A stretch of DNA of 64,000 bases from JBMNMS01 sp050953445 (GTDB taxonomy: Bacteria > Bacillota > Clostridia > Peptostreptococcales > Anaerovoracaceae): the NCBI GenBank assembly GCA_050953445.1, contig JBMNMS010000001.1:248001-312000 (forward strand), read 5' to 3'. The translations under genes were made by a program, and so were the position numbers. This document shows positions 18,340 through 27,491 of this stretch, piece by piece (position 1 is the stretch's first letter; every line of letters starts with the position of its first letter). The notes under the pieces are model-generated. The model ran no database searches, was not told the DNA's origin, and saw only the letters and a list, made by a program, of their open reading frames with translations.

Positions 18340-18888
18340 ATGCCTTCCATTTATCTAAGCCCTTCCTTGCAAGAATTCAACCAATACATCATCGGGGGAA
18401 ATGAGGAGTACTATATGAATCTCATAGCCGATGCCATGGTTCCCTATCTCAGGGCAATGGGGATAGATTTTACCCGGAACAACCCAAACGACACCTTATC
18501 TGCCGTAATAGCCCAATCCAATGCCGGAAACTACGATCTACACCTGGCCCTTCACTCAAACGCCTCCCCCGAGGCCATAGCCGGTACTTATCAGGGGCCG
18601 GAGGTCTATTACTATACTACCAGTTTAGAAGGAGAAAGGGCTGCCCAGATTATAGCCAACAACCTAAAGCTAATCTATCCTAATCCGGATCTTATCATGG
18701 TTGTTCCCACCACTGCATTAGCCGAGCTGCGCCAGGTAATCGCTCCCTCCGTCTTAGTTGAAATCGCATACCACGATAATTATGAAGATGCCCTATGGAT
18801 TGCCAATAACATAGATCTGATTGCACGCAATTTATCCCTCTCTCTGGCAGATTACTTTGGAATCCCCTTCATCGAGCCCTTTGGATAA
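18340..18888 (+). CDS. N-acetylmuramoyl-L-alanine amidase, family 3-like
   Basis: Predicted peptidoglycan amidase of 182 residues. The ATG at 18340 follows GAAAGGAG (18324-18331); a TTG at 18322 is an in-frame alternative but lies upstream of that site. Candidate zinc residues are Glu in GGNEEYYMN, His in LALHSN, and Glu plus His in VEIAYHDN. The first His of the usual family motif is replaced within YLSPSLQEFN, a pattern I recall from clostridial members. No signal peptide is visible, so it is cytoplasmic or exported otherwise; a role in spore or mother-cell wall turnover is possible. Its last 57 bases overlap the convergent aldehyde dehydrogenase gene. Confidence 0.78.
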   Translation: MPSIYLSPSLQEFNQYIIGGNEEYYMNLIADAMVPYLRAMGIDFTRNNPNDTLSAVIAQSNAGNYDLHLALHSNASPEAIAGTYQGPEVYYYTTSLEGERAAQIIANNLKLIYPNPDLIMVVPTTALAELRQVIAPSVLVEIAYHDNYEDALWIANNIDLIARNLSLSLADYFGIPFIEPFG

Positions 18889-20253
18889 TGACCAAAGTTC
18901 CTCATCATCAGGCACATGATTGCCGGGCCTATGGTAAGCTATCCGTGAAATGTTGATGAGATGATAGTAAGTGAGGTTTTCGGAAATACTGTTACGCCCC
19001 CAGGAACCGCAACCCAATGTGTTGGTAGGATTGAGGCCATTAAAAAAACTGCCTCCCGCACTGCTGGCACACACCTGATTGACCAGAAATCGTGAAACGC
19101 AAAGCTTCTCCCCGGCATATTCGATGTTCGCCTCATTATTTGAATGGATAGATACGCTATGCCCTTTTCCTTCCGCCTCCAAATTTACCCTGGCAATTTC
19201 CACCGCTTCCGGAAAGCTCCCATAGGAAAAGGCCGCTATAACCGGGCACATCTTTTCCTTTGCAAGGGGATCCTCATTTCCCGTACCTTGAGCCCCAACT
19301 ACTATAATACGGGCATCTTCGGGGATCGGTATGCCTGCAAGCCGACCTATCTGCCAGGGGTTTTTCCCTACCGTATGCCTGTTAATGGAGCCATCCACGA
19401 ACATGGTTTCCCTAAGCCTTATCCTTTCATCCTCACCCCTCACTACATAAGCTCCCATAATCTCAAAGATTCCCATGATTTTATTTAATTCTTCCTCAGG
19501 ACATATAACGCTTTGTTCTGCCGAACATATTATTCCATTATCAAATCCACGTCCCACAATTATTTTCTCAACAGCATCCTCATAATCGACCCCCCTATCA
19601 ATTATGCATTGAACATTGCCGGCACCCACGCCTAAAGCCGGCCTTCCTGAACTATATGCAGCATGAACCATTCCCATTCCTCCGGTGGCTATGACAACAT
19701 CTACGGATGAAATAAGGTTTCCGGTGTTCTCCCTGGATTGTCTATCCAGTATCTGAACCAGATCCACCGGCAACCCAAGCTCCTCCAATTGGTTTCTAAT
19801 AAGCCTTACCGTTTCACCGCTGCATTTGACCGCACTGTGGTGAGGAGTGATTATTATGGCATTCCCCCCCTTTAAAGCAAACATTGCGTTGCTCATAGGT
19901 GTAACAATAGGGTTTGTGCTAGGCGTTATAGCTCCCGCTATGCCTATGGGCTTTGCAATTTTAACAATGCCCGTAACAGGATTTCTGTGAATGATTCCCC
20001 TTGATTTTTTACCCTTAAGGCTGTTCCATATTATGGATGCCTTGCTCTTATTTTTTAGTACCTTGTCCTCATACTTACCCATTCCCGTTTCTTCTACTGC
20101 CATTTTGGCAAGGATTTCGCTATTGTCATAAATTACTCTTCCTGCAGACATAACCGCCAAATCCACCGTTCCCTGATCGTATCCCTCAAAAATTGCCTGA
20201 GCCTCTCTGGCACGCTCTATGTACCCCTTAATATACTCCATGCTATCCATCAT
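18832..20253 (-). CDS. CoA-acylating aldehyde dehydrogenase (EutE/SucD/SauS type)
   Basis: NAD(P)-dependent enzyme that interconverts an aldehyde plus CoA with an acyl-CoA, 473 residues, related to the N-terminal half of AdhE. The catalytic cysteine is C243 in DNGIICSAEQS. The Rossmann segment is VIATGGMGMVHAAY, and PSTNPIVTPM is typical of the subfamily. Substrates of relatives include acetaldehyde, succinic semialdehyde and sulfoacetaldehyde; none can be chosen here. No microcompartment-targeting peptide or shell gene is nearby. GGAGG precedes paired ATG codons at 20253 and 20250. The C-terminus overlaps the convergent amidase gene by 57 bases. Confidence 0.85.
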   Translation of the reverse strand: MMDSMEYIKGYIERAREAQAIFEGYDQGTVDLAVMSAGRVIYDNSEILAKMAVEETGMGKYEDKVLKNKSKASIIWNSLKGKKSRGIIHRNPVTGIVKIAKPIGIAGAITPSTNPIVTPMSNAMFALKGGNAIIITPHHSAVKCSGETVRLIRNQLEELGLPVDLVQILDRQSRENTGNLISSVDVVIATGGMGMVHAAYSSGRPALGVGAGNVQCIIDRGVDYEDAVEKIIVGRGFDNGIICSAEQSVICPEEELNKIMGIFEIMGAYVVRGEDERIRLRETMFVDGSINRHTVGKNPWQIGRLAGIPIPEDARIIVVGAQGTGNEDPLAKEKMCPVIAAFSYGSFPEAVEIARVNLEAEGKGHSVSIHSNNEANIEYAGEKLCVSRFLVNQVCASSAGGSFFNGLNPTNTLGCGSWGRNSISENLTYYHLINISRIAYHRPGNHVPDDEELWSLSKGLDEGDSKVICQREG

Positions 20254-20283
20254 ATTTCCTCCACAGGGGATTGCTGTCCCATA

Positions 20284-20958
20284 CTACCTACAATCTGATA
20301 AACCCCAATCTATTTCACTTCCATAACCCTTTAAAAATTCATTGGTTAAAGAAAAATGACCGCAGCCAAAAAATCCATTAAACGCCGACAAGGGGCTGGG
20401 ATGGGCTGCCGTCAACATTAGGTGTCTTTTCCCGGACAACAGGCGAGCCTTTGTCTTAGCCTGTCCGCCCCAAAGCATAAATACCATGGGTTCCTTCCTT
20501 TGATTAAGCAATGTCATAACCTTATCGGTCAGTTCTTCCCACCCCTTCCCCCTGTGGGAATTCGCATGTCCTCCTCTCACCGTCAGCACGCTATTCAACA
20601 ATAAAACCCCTCTTTTGGCCCATTCGATCAGACATCCATGGGATGGTGCAGTAATGCCCAAATCCCTTTCCAACTCTTTAAAAATATTTTTAAGGGAGGG
20701 GGGAATAGGGATTCCTTTATTAACGGAAAAAGCCAGTCCATGAGCCTGCCCCGGCCCATGATATGGATCCTGCCCCAGAATGACAACTCTAACATTTTCA
20801 AAAGGCGTATACTTGAAGGCATTGAAAATATCGTACATGGAAGGATAAACGGGGTATTCTCCATATTCTTGGATTAAAAATCGGCGAAGCTCCTGATAGT
20901 ATTCCTTTTCAAATTCTTCCTTTAGCAGTTCATCCCAATCATTCCCGATTTCCACCAT
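20284..20958 (-). CDS. ung: Uracil-DNA glycosylase, family 1
   Basis: Removes uracil from DNA to start base excision repair. The water-activating motif GQDPYH places the catalytic Asp at 64, and the leucine-loop motif HPSPLSAFNGFFG contains the second catalytic His. The ATG at 20958 follows GGAG by eight bases and gives 224 residues, typical of the family; the TTG at 20979 lacks a ribosome site. It lies 30 bases from the aldehyde dehydrogenase start, so the two may be co-transcribed. Confidence 0.96.
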   Translation of the reverse strand: MVEIGNDWDELLKEEFEKEYYQELRRFLIQEYGEYPVYPSMYDIFNAFKYTPFENVRVVILGQDPYHGPGQAHGLAFSVNKGIPIPPSLKNIFKELERDLGITAPSHGCLIEWAKRGVLLLNSVLTVRGGHANSHRGKGWEELTDKVMTLLNQRKEPMVFMLWGGQAKTKARLLSGKRHLMLTAAHPSPLSAFNGFFGCGHFSLTNEFLKGYGSEIDWGLSDCR

Positions 20959-21050
20959 GTCAATTCTCCAAATCCTCAAACTAATCCTATCTCATTATCC
21001 CTATTATGCACTTGAAATTCAGCTATGGCAATATGATAGCCAAAGTTTAC

Positions 21051-21079
21051 TTCACTTAACGGGAAGCTCCCTGTATAAT
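21051..21079 (+). promoter_or_regulatory. Possible SigA promoter of radical SAM gene
   Basis: TTCACT (21051-21056), 17 bp, TATAAT (21074-21079), followed by AAAGGAG (21091) and the GTG start at 21105. The -10 is perfect and the -35 weak. Confidence 0.5.
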
Positions 21080-21104
21080 ATATTCTGTGTAAAGGAGAAA
21101 TGAA

Positions 21105-22142
21105 GTGAAAACCCATGCAATAATTCCAATCTTTTTACCCCATATCGGCTGTCCCCATAACTGCGTTTTCTGCAATCAACGAACAATAACCGCCAGGCAA
21201 CATCCGCCTACGGGAAAACAGATGCGGGATATTATAGATAGAAATCTTTCCACCATAGCAGAAGCGGGCATAGAAATTCACAATCGGGAAATTGCCTTTT
21301 TTGGGGGTAGTTTCACCGGGATTCCCTTAAAGATGCAGCAGGAATATCTATCCATAGCATCGGAATATAAGTCAAAGGGCAAAATAGGAAAAATTCGCTT
21401 ATCCACCCGACCCGATTATATAGATGAATATATCCTGTCCTACCTGAGGGAATACACTGTTGACTTAATAGAATTAGGTGTTCAATCCTTCAACCCAGAA
21501 GTACTAAGAATGTCCTGCCGGGGCCATGACAGAGATTCCATATACGAAAGTAGTTTTCTCATAAAGGAAAATGGGATCCAACTGGGGATACAACTAATGG
21601 TGGGCCTGCCGGGGACATCCTATGAAAGGGACATAGATTCTGCCCGGGAAACGGTCAAAATTTCACCTGATGTTACGCGACTCTATCCCACCGTTATTCT
21701 ACATGGTACCCGATTACATGACCTATATTTAAGCGGAGCCTATAAACCACTGCCCTTGGAGGAAATGGTTAAAACCGTTAAGGATATGTATAGAATAATT
21801 GATAGGGAAGGTATAAATATAATAAGGGTAGGCCTGAAAAGCACTGACCTTATTAATGACTCTGGCATCATGTCTGCAAGCGGTTACCATCCAGCCTTTC
21901 GTCAATTGGTTGAGGGCGAAATAGCCCGGGAAGATTTGGAATCCCAGCTAATTGGCCATATGAACGATAACAATCCTGTTAAAGTGGAATTTCTGTGCAA
22001 TACGGTCTCCTTTTCCAATATGGTCGGAAACAAAAAATCCAATCGAATATTTTTTAATCAGAAATATCCGAAAGTCCAGTTTAAGTTTAGGGTGGATAAT
22101 AACCTTCCAAAAGGCACCTACATTGCACGGATCATGGTATAG
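21105..22142 (+). CDS. Radical SAM protein, Elp3-like
   Basis: Radical SAM enzyme of 345 residues. The cluster motif is CPHNCVFC (CX3CX2C), followed by AFFGGSFTG (SAM-binding GG segment), LSTRPDYID and LGVQSFNPEVL, a combination typical of the Elp3/coproporphyrinogen-oxidase-like radical SAM group. The C-terminal GNAT acetyltransferase domain of true Elp3 is absent; instead there are about 100 residues of unassigned sequence. It starts with GTG at 21105 after AAAGGAG. It appears monocistronic and ends two bases before the convergent tagA-like gene. Function unknown; a tRNA-modification role is only suggested by similarity. Confidence 0.8.
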   Translation: MKTHAIIPIFLPHIGCPHNCVFCNQRTITARQHPPTGKQMRDIIDRNLSTIAEAGIEIHNREIAFFGGSFTGIPLKMQQEYLSIASEYKSKGKIGKIRLSTRPDYIDEYILSYLREYTVDLIELGVQSFNPEVLRMSCRGHDRDSIYESSFLIKENGIQLGIQLMVGLPGTSYERDIDSARETVKISPDVTRLYPTVILHGTRLHDLYLSGAYKPLPLEEMVKTVKDMYRIIDREGINIIRVGLKSTDLINDSGIMSASGYHPAFRQLVEGEIAREDLESQLIGHMNDNNPVKVEFLCNTVSFSNMVGNKKSNRIFFNQKYPKVQFKFRVDNNLPKGTYIARIMV

Positions 22143-22144
22143 AG

Positions 22145-22915
22145 TTAATTCGTATCCCTTTTTCTGGTCTTTCTTGAATCCATAAGGGTACGGATCATAA
22201 AAACAGGCAAAGCTCCCATCCTCTTGTAACGACTGGGTTCCTTTATAAACCGGTAAAGCCATTCAAGACCACTTCTTTGCCAGAATTCTGGAGCCCTTTT
22301 CACATTGCCTGCCCATACGTCCAAACTTCCACCTACACCGATTGCTACCTTGCATTTCAACCTGCCCCTATTCCTCATAATAAATAGTTCCTGCCTGGGT
22401 GCTCCCATGGCCACACAGAGGAAATCGGCATGGCTGTCATTTATTTTCTCTATAACCCCTTCTTCTTCTTCAGGGGTGAAGTAGCCATGATGGGTGCCTG
22501 CAATAAGAAGGCCAGGGTGCTTTTTTTTCATTCTTGCCGCCGCAAACTGGGCAACCCCCGGCATATCGCCTTCACCGGGTCTACTACCCAGCAAGAAAAT
22601 AGATTCTTCCCTTTCTTCCAATCTTTCTAATGCCCGGGCCAAAAAATCAAAACCCGTAACCCTTTCCCTTAATGGTGTTCCCATCAGACGAGAGGCATAG
22701 ACCAAACCTATCCCATCGGGAATGACCAGGTCAGCACTCTGGATAGCCTCCCACAACTTCCGGTTCTTACCTGCCATAATTATTATTTCAGAATTTGGTG
22801 TAACCACCATGGAGCACCCATCCTCTGCCATAAGCTTATCTAAAACATTTAGGGCCCGGTCCATATCAACCATATCTACCGGTATTCCAAGTATATCCAT
22901 TCGCCTTTTGTCCAT
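22145..22915 (-). CDS. tagA: WecG/TagA/CpsF family glycosyltransferase
   Basis: Family GT26 enzyme that adds N-acetylmannosamine (TagA) or a related sugar to an undecaprenyl-linked GlcNAc, the committed step of a wall polymer. The 256 residues include TPNSEIIIMA, PDGIGLVYASRLMG with the catalytic-Asp region, MGAPRQELFI and VGGSLDVWAG, all typical. It is divergent from the wecC-like UDP-sugar dehydrogenase across an 81-base gap, which fits a role in making a linkage unit or repeat containing ManNAc or a ManNAc uronate. Confidence 0.9.
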   Translation of the reverse strand: MDKRRMDILGIPVDMVDMDRALNVLDKLMAEDGCSMVVTPNSEIIIMAGKNRKLWEAIQSADLVIPDGIGLVYASRLMGTPLRERVTGFDFLARALERLEEREESIFLLGSRPGEGDMPGVAQFAAARMKKKHPGLLIAGTHHGYFTPEEEEGVIEKINDSHADFLCVAMGAPRQELFIMRNRGRLKCKVAIGVGGSLDVWAGNVKRAPEFWQRSGLEWLYRFIKEPSRYKRMGALPVFMIRTLMDSRKTRKRDTN

Positions 22916-22996
22916 ATGTGACCTTCCTTTACATCCATCTGTTTTTATGCTATATTCTCAATTGTAAAACTGAATTTTAAAAATGGAGACTATTAT

Positions 22997-24250
22997 ATGA
23001 ATATTTGCGTTATTGGGTTAGGTTATATAGGCTTGCCGACCGCTGCCATGTTTGCATCCACCGGGCACTATGTTACAGGTGTGGACAACAATCCCCAAGT
23101 GGTCGATTCTCTTAACAAGGGTGAGATAATCATTGAGGAACAAGGTCTCGGTCAGCTTGTTTCCAAGGCGGTTAAGGAGGGGAATTTAAAAGGCTCCTTA
23201 AAACCTGTGGAATCCCATGTATTCATTCTGGCGGTCCCAACACCCATCACTTCGGACAAGAAGGCCTGTATGTCCCATGTCATCTCTGCTGCCGAAAGCA
23301 TAGTCCCCTATCTCAAAATCGGCGATACGGTGATTTTGGAATCCACCTCACCTGTGGGAACAGTGGATGAAGTCCTCGCTCCCATTTTAGCTAAATCCGG
23401 TCTCAAACCCGGCACGGATTTCTATTTAGGACATTCACCTGAAAGGGTTATCCCAGGTCAAATATTAAATGAGCTTGTAAATAATAGCAGGATTGCCGGT
23501 GGTATTAACAGTCAATCTGCGCTGAAAATTTCTCACATCTATAAATCCTCCTTCGTCAAAGGAGAAATCTATATAACTGACTCACGAACAGCCGAGTTAT
23601 GCAAATTAGCAGAAAACACCTTCCGGGACGTTAACATCGCCTTTGCCAATGAGCTGGCAAAAATCTGTGAAAGCCTGGGAATAAACGCCTGGGAAGCTAT
23701 TGAACTTTGCAACAAACACCCCCGGGTAAATATTCATCAACCGGGTCCTGGTGTAGGCGGTCACTGTATTGCGGTAGACCCTTGGTTCATCGTGGAAAAG
23801 GAACCCGATCTATCAAACATAATACAGCAGTCCAGGATAACAAACGATTCCATGCCCTATCACGTAATGTCTAAAATCGATTCCATCCTGACGGGAATAA
23901 AAAACCCCAAAGTTACACTGTTAGGCATAACCTATAAAGGAGATGTGGACGATGTAAGAGAAAGTCCTATTCTTGCCCTTTCCAAGCTACTCCGGGAAGG
24001 TGGATATGAGGTGACTCATTTCGATCCCTTCGTTAAGAATCCCGAATTGGCATCAGATGATTTAATCGATTCCTGCCGGGACAGTGATTTACTTGTGCTG
24101 GGCGCTCCTCACAGCCAGTTTAAAAGCCTGCCCTTTGAAGATCTTAGCAGGATTATGAGAAACAAAAACCTGCTGGACACTCGCAATCTTGCAGACTCTG
24201 CCGCTGCTGAATCGTACGGTTTTTCATATCATCTGCTGGGTAGGCGCTGA
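22997..24250 (+). CDS. wecC: UDP-N-acetyl-D-mannosamine/UDP-sugar 6-dehydrogenase
   Basis: NAD-dependent, two-step oxidation of a UDP-sugar to its uronate. The N-terminal Rossmann motif is GLGYIGLPTAAMFA (7-20); the catalytic Cys lies in GVGGHCIAVDPWF, and the C-terminal UDP-binding domain has GITYKGDVDDVRESP. The GHCIAVDPWF form is characteristic of the WecC (ManNAc) branch rather than UDP-glucose dehydrogenase. The 417-residue length is normal. The last 22 bases overlap the convergent O-antigen-ligase-like gene. With tagA alongside, it probably supplies an acidic sugar to the surface polymer. Confidence 0.88.
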   Translation: MNICVIGLGYIGLPTAAMFASTGHYVTGVDNNPQVVDSLNKGEIIIEEQGLGQLVSKAVKEGNLKGSLKPVESHVFILAVPTPITSDKKACMSHVISAAESIVPYLKIGDTVILESTSPVGTVDEVLAPILAKSGLKPGTDFYLGHSPERVIPGQILNELVNNSRIAGGINSQSALKISHIYKSSFVKGEIYITDSRTAELCKLAENTFRDVNIAFANELAKICESLGINAWEAIELCNKHPRVNIHQPGPGVGGHCIAVDPWFIVEKEPDLSNIIQQSRITNDSMPYHVMSKIDSILTGIKNPKVTLLGITYKGDVDDVRESPILALSKLLREGGYEVTHFDPFVKNPELASDDLIDSCRDSDLLVLGAPHSQFKSLPFEDLSRIMRNKNLLDTRNLADSAAAESYGFSYHLLGRR

Positions 24251-25821
24251 TTAAAGAATCCTATATACATCAATAATGCGGCCAAACCCCAAAAATATGA
24301 CATCATGTAGGGTACTTCAAAGATATTTTCAAAATAGCAATGCACCAAAACCCCGCACATACCACTGAAAATCGACACTGCCAGGACACGGGGATCACCG
24401 ATTGATCTTTTGAGCGGTTCGGAAACACCCTGTCCCATCCCTCTGTTAAAACCCTGTCCACTTCTATATATTGCCCTGATACCCCATACTACAAAAGCTG
24501 CCAGCAATAAAAGGTATATTAGAATTCCCAGATATCCCATCTCTACCATAGTCTTTAGATAATAATTATCCATGTAAAAGTACTCAAAATCATCGGTTTT
24601 GTCCAAAACCTGATTATTCATGGCCACGGCACCGCCAAAGCGACCAAGGCCAAATCCAAACCAGGGATTATTCTCCAAGAGAAGCATTCTACCCGTTTCC
24701 CATCGGAGAGATCTGCCTCCTATAGCAGAAGCTTCCGCATAGTCGCTTGTAAACAGATATGTTAACCTGCCGGTTATGGATGGTACCGCCACCAGTATGA
24801 TGGCAATCCCTCCCCCCAACAACAATAGAAGCCGTCTATCCATATAAAGTGAAAAAATCATTACAGCTACAATTATGCCAACCCACGCCCCCCTGGAAAA
24901 GGTAAACAATAGGCAAAGGCACATCATCCCTGTCACACCTGCATAAGTTAGCTTTACCCATATGCGCCTACTATAATAAACCAATCCGGCGGCAAGAGGA
25001 GCCGACATGACTATAAAGGCACCAAAAATATTGGGGCTTCCTGTGAGGGAAAAAACACGTGTCCTCACACCCATCTCAGTTTTTGTAACCCATGATGCCG
25101 GAATTTCAACTGCCACTAAATATTGATAAATTCCATGAAGACATAAGGCCACAGCAACGAATAAGAATGCATGGTATGCGATTTCAAAATCCTCATAATC
25201 TTCAACCAGCCTGATTATTAAAAAGAACCATATGAGGTAGGTAATCTGTGCTCTAAATCCGTCAAAAGCAATAGCCGGGTATGGGGCTACGAAGCACATT
25301 AAAAAGAATGCTGCTGCCACATAGAGGATTATATAAATGTCCAAAGGGGATTGCCTTCCAATGGACAGAGTGTTTTTCAAAGACCTTCTCCACACCACAA
25401 AGAGGATCACTCCAATTATAAAAAGTTCCTCCCATGCGGATACCACCAGAGGGATTTTTACGTAGTTTCTTATTCCATATTCCAAGGGAAGGTATAGGGC
25501 GAAGAGCACCAACACCCATTGATGTAACTTCAATGAATATCTACCGGAAAACACTAAGCTGCCTCTTATCAACCTCAGCCAAAGGCTCTTAAGCAACATG
25601 ACAGCCTTATAGAAAAAGCTGTTGCAAACCACACGCCCCACGCCTTCAAGGCCACACCCCAGAAAAGCCATCATCCTGCCATAAAGCGATGAGGGAGCCG
25701 GATTATCCACATGGCAAAACCTTTCCCACATTCTTCTTGTAACCGATACCTCATAGCTATATCCCAATCCGGATGTGATTCTCTTTAACAGGCTTTGTTT
25801 TATAGCATTGCTGATGTTCAT
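24229..25821 (-). CDS. O-antigen ligase/polymerase-like membrane protein
   Basis: Polytopic protein of 530 residues with about ten to twelve membrane helices and the Wzy_C/WaaL-type region near FSRGAWVGIIVAVMIF, followed by a large external loop containing ENNPWFGFGLGRFG. Such proteins join or polymerise lipid-linked glycans. About 90 N-terminal residues before the first helix (including TRRMWERF) are longer than usual. ATG at 25821 with AGGAG six bases upstream is preferred over GTG at 25824. It is the last gene of the surface-polymer operon and may ligate or polymerise its product. Confidence 0.8.
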   Translation of the reverse strand: MNISNAIKQSLLKRITSGLGYSYEVSVTRRMWERFCHVDNPAPSSLYGRMMAFLGCGLEGVGRVVCNSFFYKAVMLLKSLWLRLIRGSLVFSGRYSLKLHQWVLVLFALYLPLEYGIRNYVKIPLVVSAWEELFIIGVILFVVWRRSLKNTLSIGRQSPLDIYIILYVAAAFFLMCFVAPYPAIAFDGFRAQITYLIWFFLIIRLVEDYEDFEIAYHAFLFVAVALCLHGIYQYLVAVEIPASWVTKTEMGVRTRVFSLTGSPNIFGAFIVMSAPLAAGLVYYSRRIWVKLTYAGVTGMMCLCLLFTFSRGAWVGIIVAVMIFSLYMDRRLLLLLGGGIAIILVAVPSITGRLTYLFTSDYAEASAIGGRSLRWETGRMLLLENNPWFGFGLGRFGGAVAMNNQVLDKTDDFEYFYMDNYYLKTMVEMGYLGILIYLLLLAAFVVWGIRAIYRSGQGFNRGMGQGVSEPLKRSIGDPRVLAVSIFSGMCGVLVHCYFENIFEVPYMMSYFWGLAALLMYIGFFNQRLPSR

Positions 25822-25830
25822 CACTTTCTC

Positions 25831-26334
25831 CTATTCGTCAATGACAACCCTGCGTATCGTGGCGATTACTTCCATCGTCTGAGTTTTAAGAATGAAAGTT
25901 TTTCCCGCCTTTACCTCCTGGCTTCCAATCTTCGGGTTGGGTGTTCCTGCCGGCACCTTAGCCTTTATGGTAAATACCACATCCTTCTTGCTGGGGTCCA
26001 GCGCATTCACAATCCTTCCATCGGCAGTAACCGCCTGTACAACATAATCTTCCACGGTTACATCCTCTATTGTTGCCGGCATATATTCATTTCCTGCAAC
26101 CAATCTCTGCCCCTTGGGATCCTGTCTTTCAATCTCCTCAATCAATCTTGGAGGTGTTCCAATCACCACCATATCCGCGGTCATTTCCACCTGTGGTGCC
26201 ACCTTCTCGGTCACCTGTGGCCCCAAAAGCTTCCATCCCACTCCGCCTATCACTCCAATTACAGCGATTATAAGTAGCAAATCCACAATATTGATAATGC
26301 CAAAGAGTTTTCCCTTTTCGTTAATAATTTTCAT
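25831..26334 (-). CDS. DUF4330 domain protein
   Basis: Membrane-anchored protein of 167 residues: a short cytoplasmic N-terminus (KIINEKGKLFGIINIVD), one membrane helix at about 18-38, then an extracytoplasmic domain rich in beta strand. It matches the DUF4330 pattern, which occurs next to polysaccharide genes in clostridia. The function is not known. It lies between the TuaH-like transferase (18-base gap) and the ligase-like gene (9-base gap), so it is probably a component or regulator of polymer assembly. Confidence 0.75.
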   Translation of the reverse strand: MKIINEKGKLFGIINIVDLLLIIAVIGVIGGVGWKLLGPQVTEKVAPQVEMTADMVVIGTPPRLIEEIERQDPKGQRLVAGNEYMPATIEDVTVEDYVVQAVTADGRIVNALDPSKKDVVFTIKAKVPAGTPNPKIGSQEVKAGKTFILKTQTMEVIATIRRVVIDE

Positions 26335-26352
26335 CCCGCCTTATCTCCTGTT

Positions 26353-27489
26353 TTAAAATATCCTTTTTTCTTTTAGCGCTCTTTCCATTTCCCTGACTCT
26401 TTCATCCCATGAACAGGCCTTCCCATATTCCATTCTCTTCTTCCTCTTGTTCGGATCATCCTCCCGGAGAGCTTCTTCACATTTTGTGATAAAATCCTTC
26501 TCATTTTCCCCTATGTAAACCACGTCGGCAAAATCCTTTACCTGCACCGGTTCACGGGTGCTAACAATAGGTTTTCCTGTGGCAAGATATTCATAAAATT
26601 TTAAAGGGCTAACATCCTTTGACAGTCTGCCTTCACGAAACACATTGAGACAAACATCGAATTCCCTTATGTACTCCGGTAATTCCTCCTGGGGTTTGAG
26701 ACCTAATAATCGTATGTTTGACCGACCCTCTATAGCTTTTAAATCCACCCCCGGCAAAGGTTTCCCTAAGAGCCATACCTCACCCTGGGGAAAATGATCT
26801 GCCACCGATGCCAATAGATTGTAATCAATGCAATCTTGAAGCATACCTATAAAACCAAAGATGGGGCCTCCATCCTTTCTTTTCTTTTCACCCTCCCCGG
26901 CTTTTGAAAATAGGTGATAAGCCGCGCCATTGGGTATTAGCTTAGTGTTTTCGTTGTATTCTATCAAGGTCTCATAAAGCCCCATAGCTGTACAAAAAAC
27001 CATATGAGAACAGGTTGCCAGATCCTTTTCCATTTCATCTACAACCTTGGGATTGATCATTCCCGGGTATGCCGAGTGTCTATCAACACAGTCATAGATT
27101 ACACCCCTATTCTCAATCAGTTTAGTTATATCGCAAGAAGTAGGGGAATAGCACCATAGATATGGCTTTTTAAATCCATGCCTATCTAATATCTTCGACA
27201 GATACCCGGCCAATCTCCTCTGGTTTATTCTATTAATAAATCTAAACTTATTGAAAAAAGGGAGCACAGGGGGCTGTGCATAAACCGTTATATTATCCTT
27301 CACCCTTTCCCCCGGATTCCTATATGCTTTTAATCTCCTCCTTGTCCCTTTATCCTTCAAAGGAGCCAGCAAGGTGACAGGGGGCTCAATGTAAAGTATT
27401 TCAGCATCGGAAAGCCTGTTCATTACGTTTTGCTTTCTGGTGGGGAAGGGATAGTAATTTGAGGTTGAAAGGCATAGTATTTGTTTCAT
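26353..27489 (-). CDS. Glycosyltransferase, TuaH-like
   Basis: GT-B glycosyltransferase of 378 residues resembling TuaH of teichuronic acid synthesis: N-terminal LCLSTSNYYPFPTRKQ, a central IYDCVDRHS, and a C-terminal donor-binding half with FGFIGMLQD and PLKFYEYLATGKPIVST (Glu of the EX7E region). The acceptor and donor are unknown. It follows the GT4-CsaB gene by two bases, indicating coupled expression. Confidence 0.83.
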   Translation of the reverse strand: MKQILCLSTSNYYPFPTRKQNVMNRLSDAEILYIEPPVTLLAPLKDKGTRRRLKAYRNPGERVKDNITVYAQPPVLPFFNKFRFINRINQRRLAGYLSKILDRHGFKKPYLWCYSPTSCDITKLIENRGVIYDCVDRHSAYPGMINPKVVDEMEKDLATCSHMVFCTAMGLYETLIEYNENTKLIPNGAAYHLFSKAGEGEKKRKDGGPIFGFIGMLQDCIDYNLLASVADHFPQGEVWLLGKPLPGVDLKAIEGRSNIRLLGLKPQEELPEYIREFDVCLNVFREGRLSKDVSPLKFYEYLATGKPIVSTREPVQVKDFADVVYIGENEKDFITKCEEALREDDPNKRKKRMEYGKACSWDERVREMERALKEKRIF

Positions 27490-27491
27490 CC

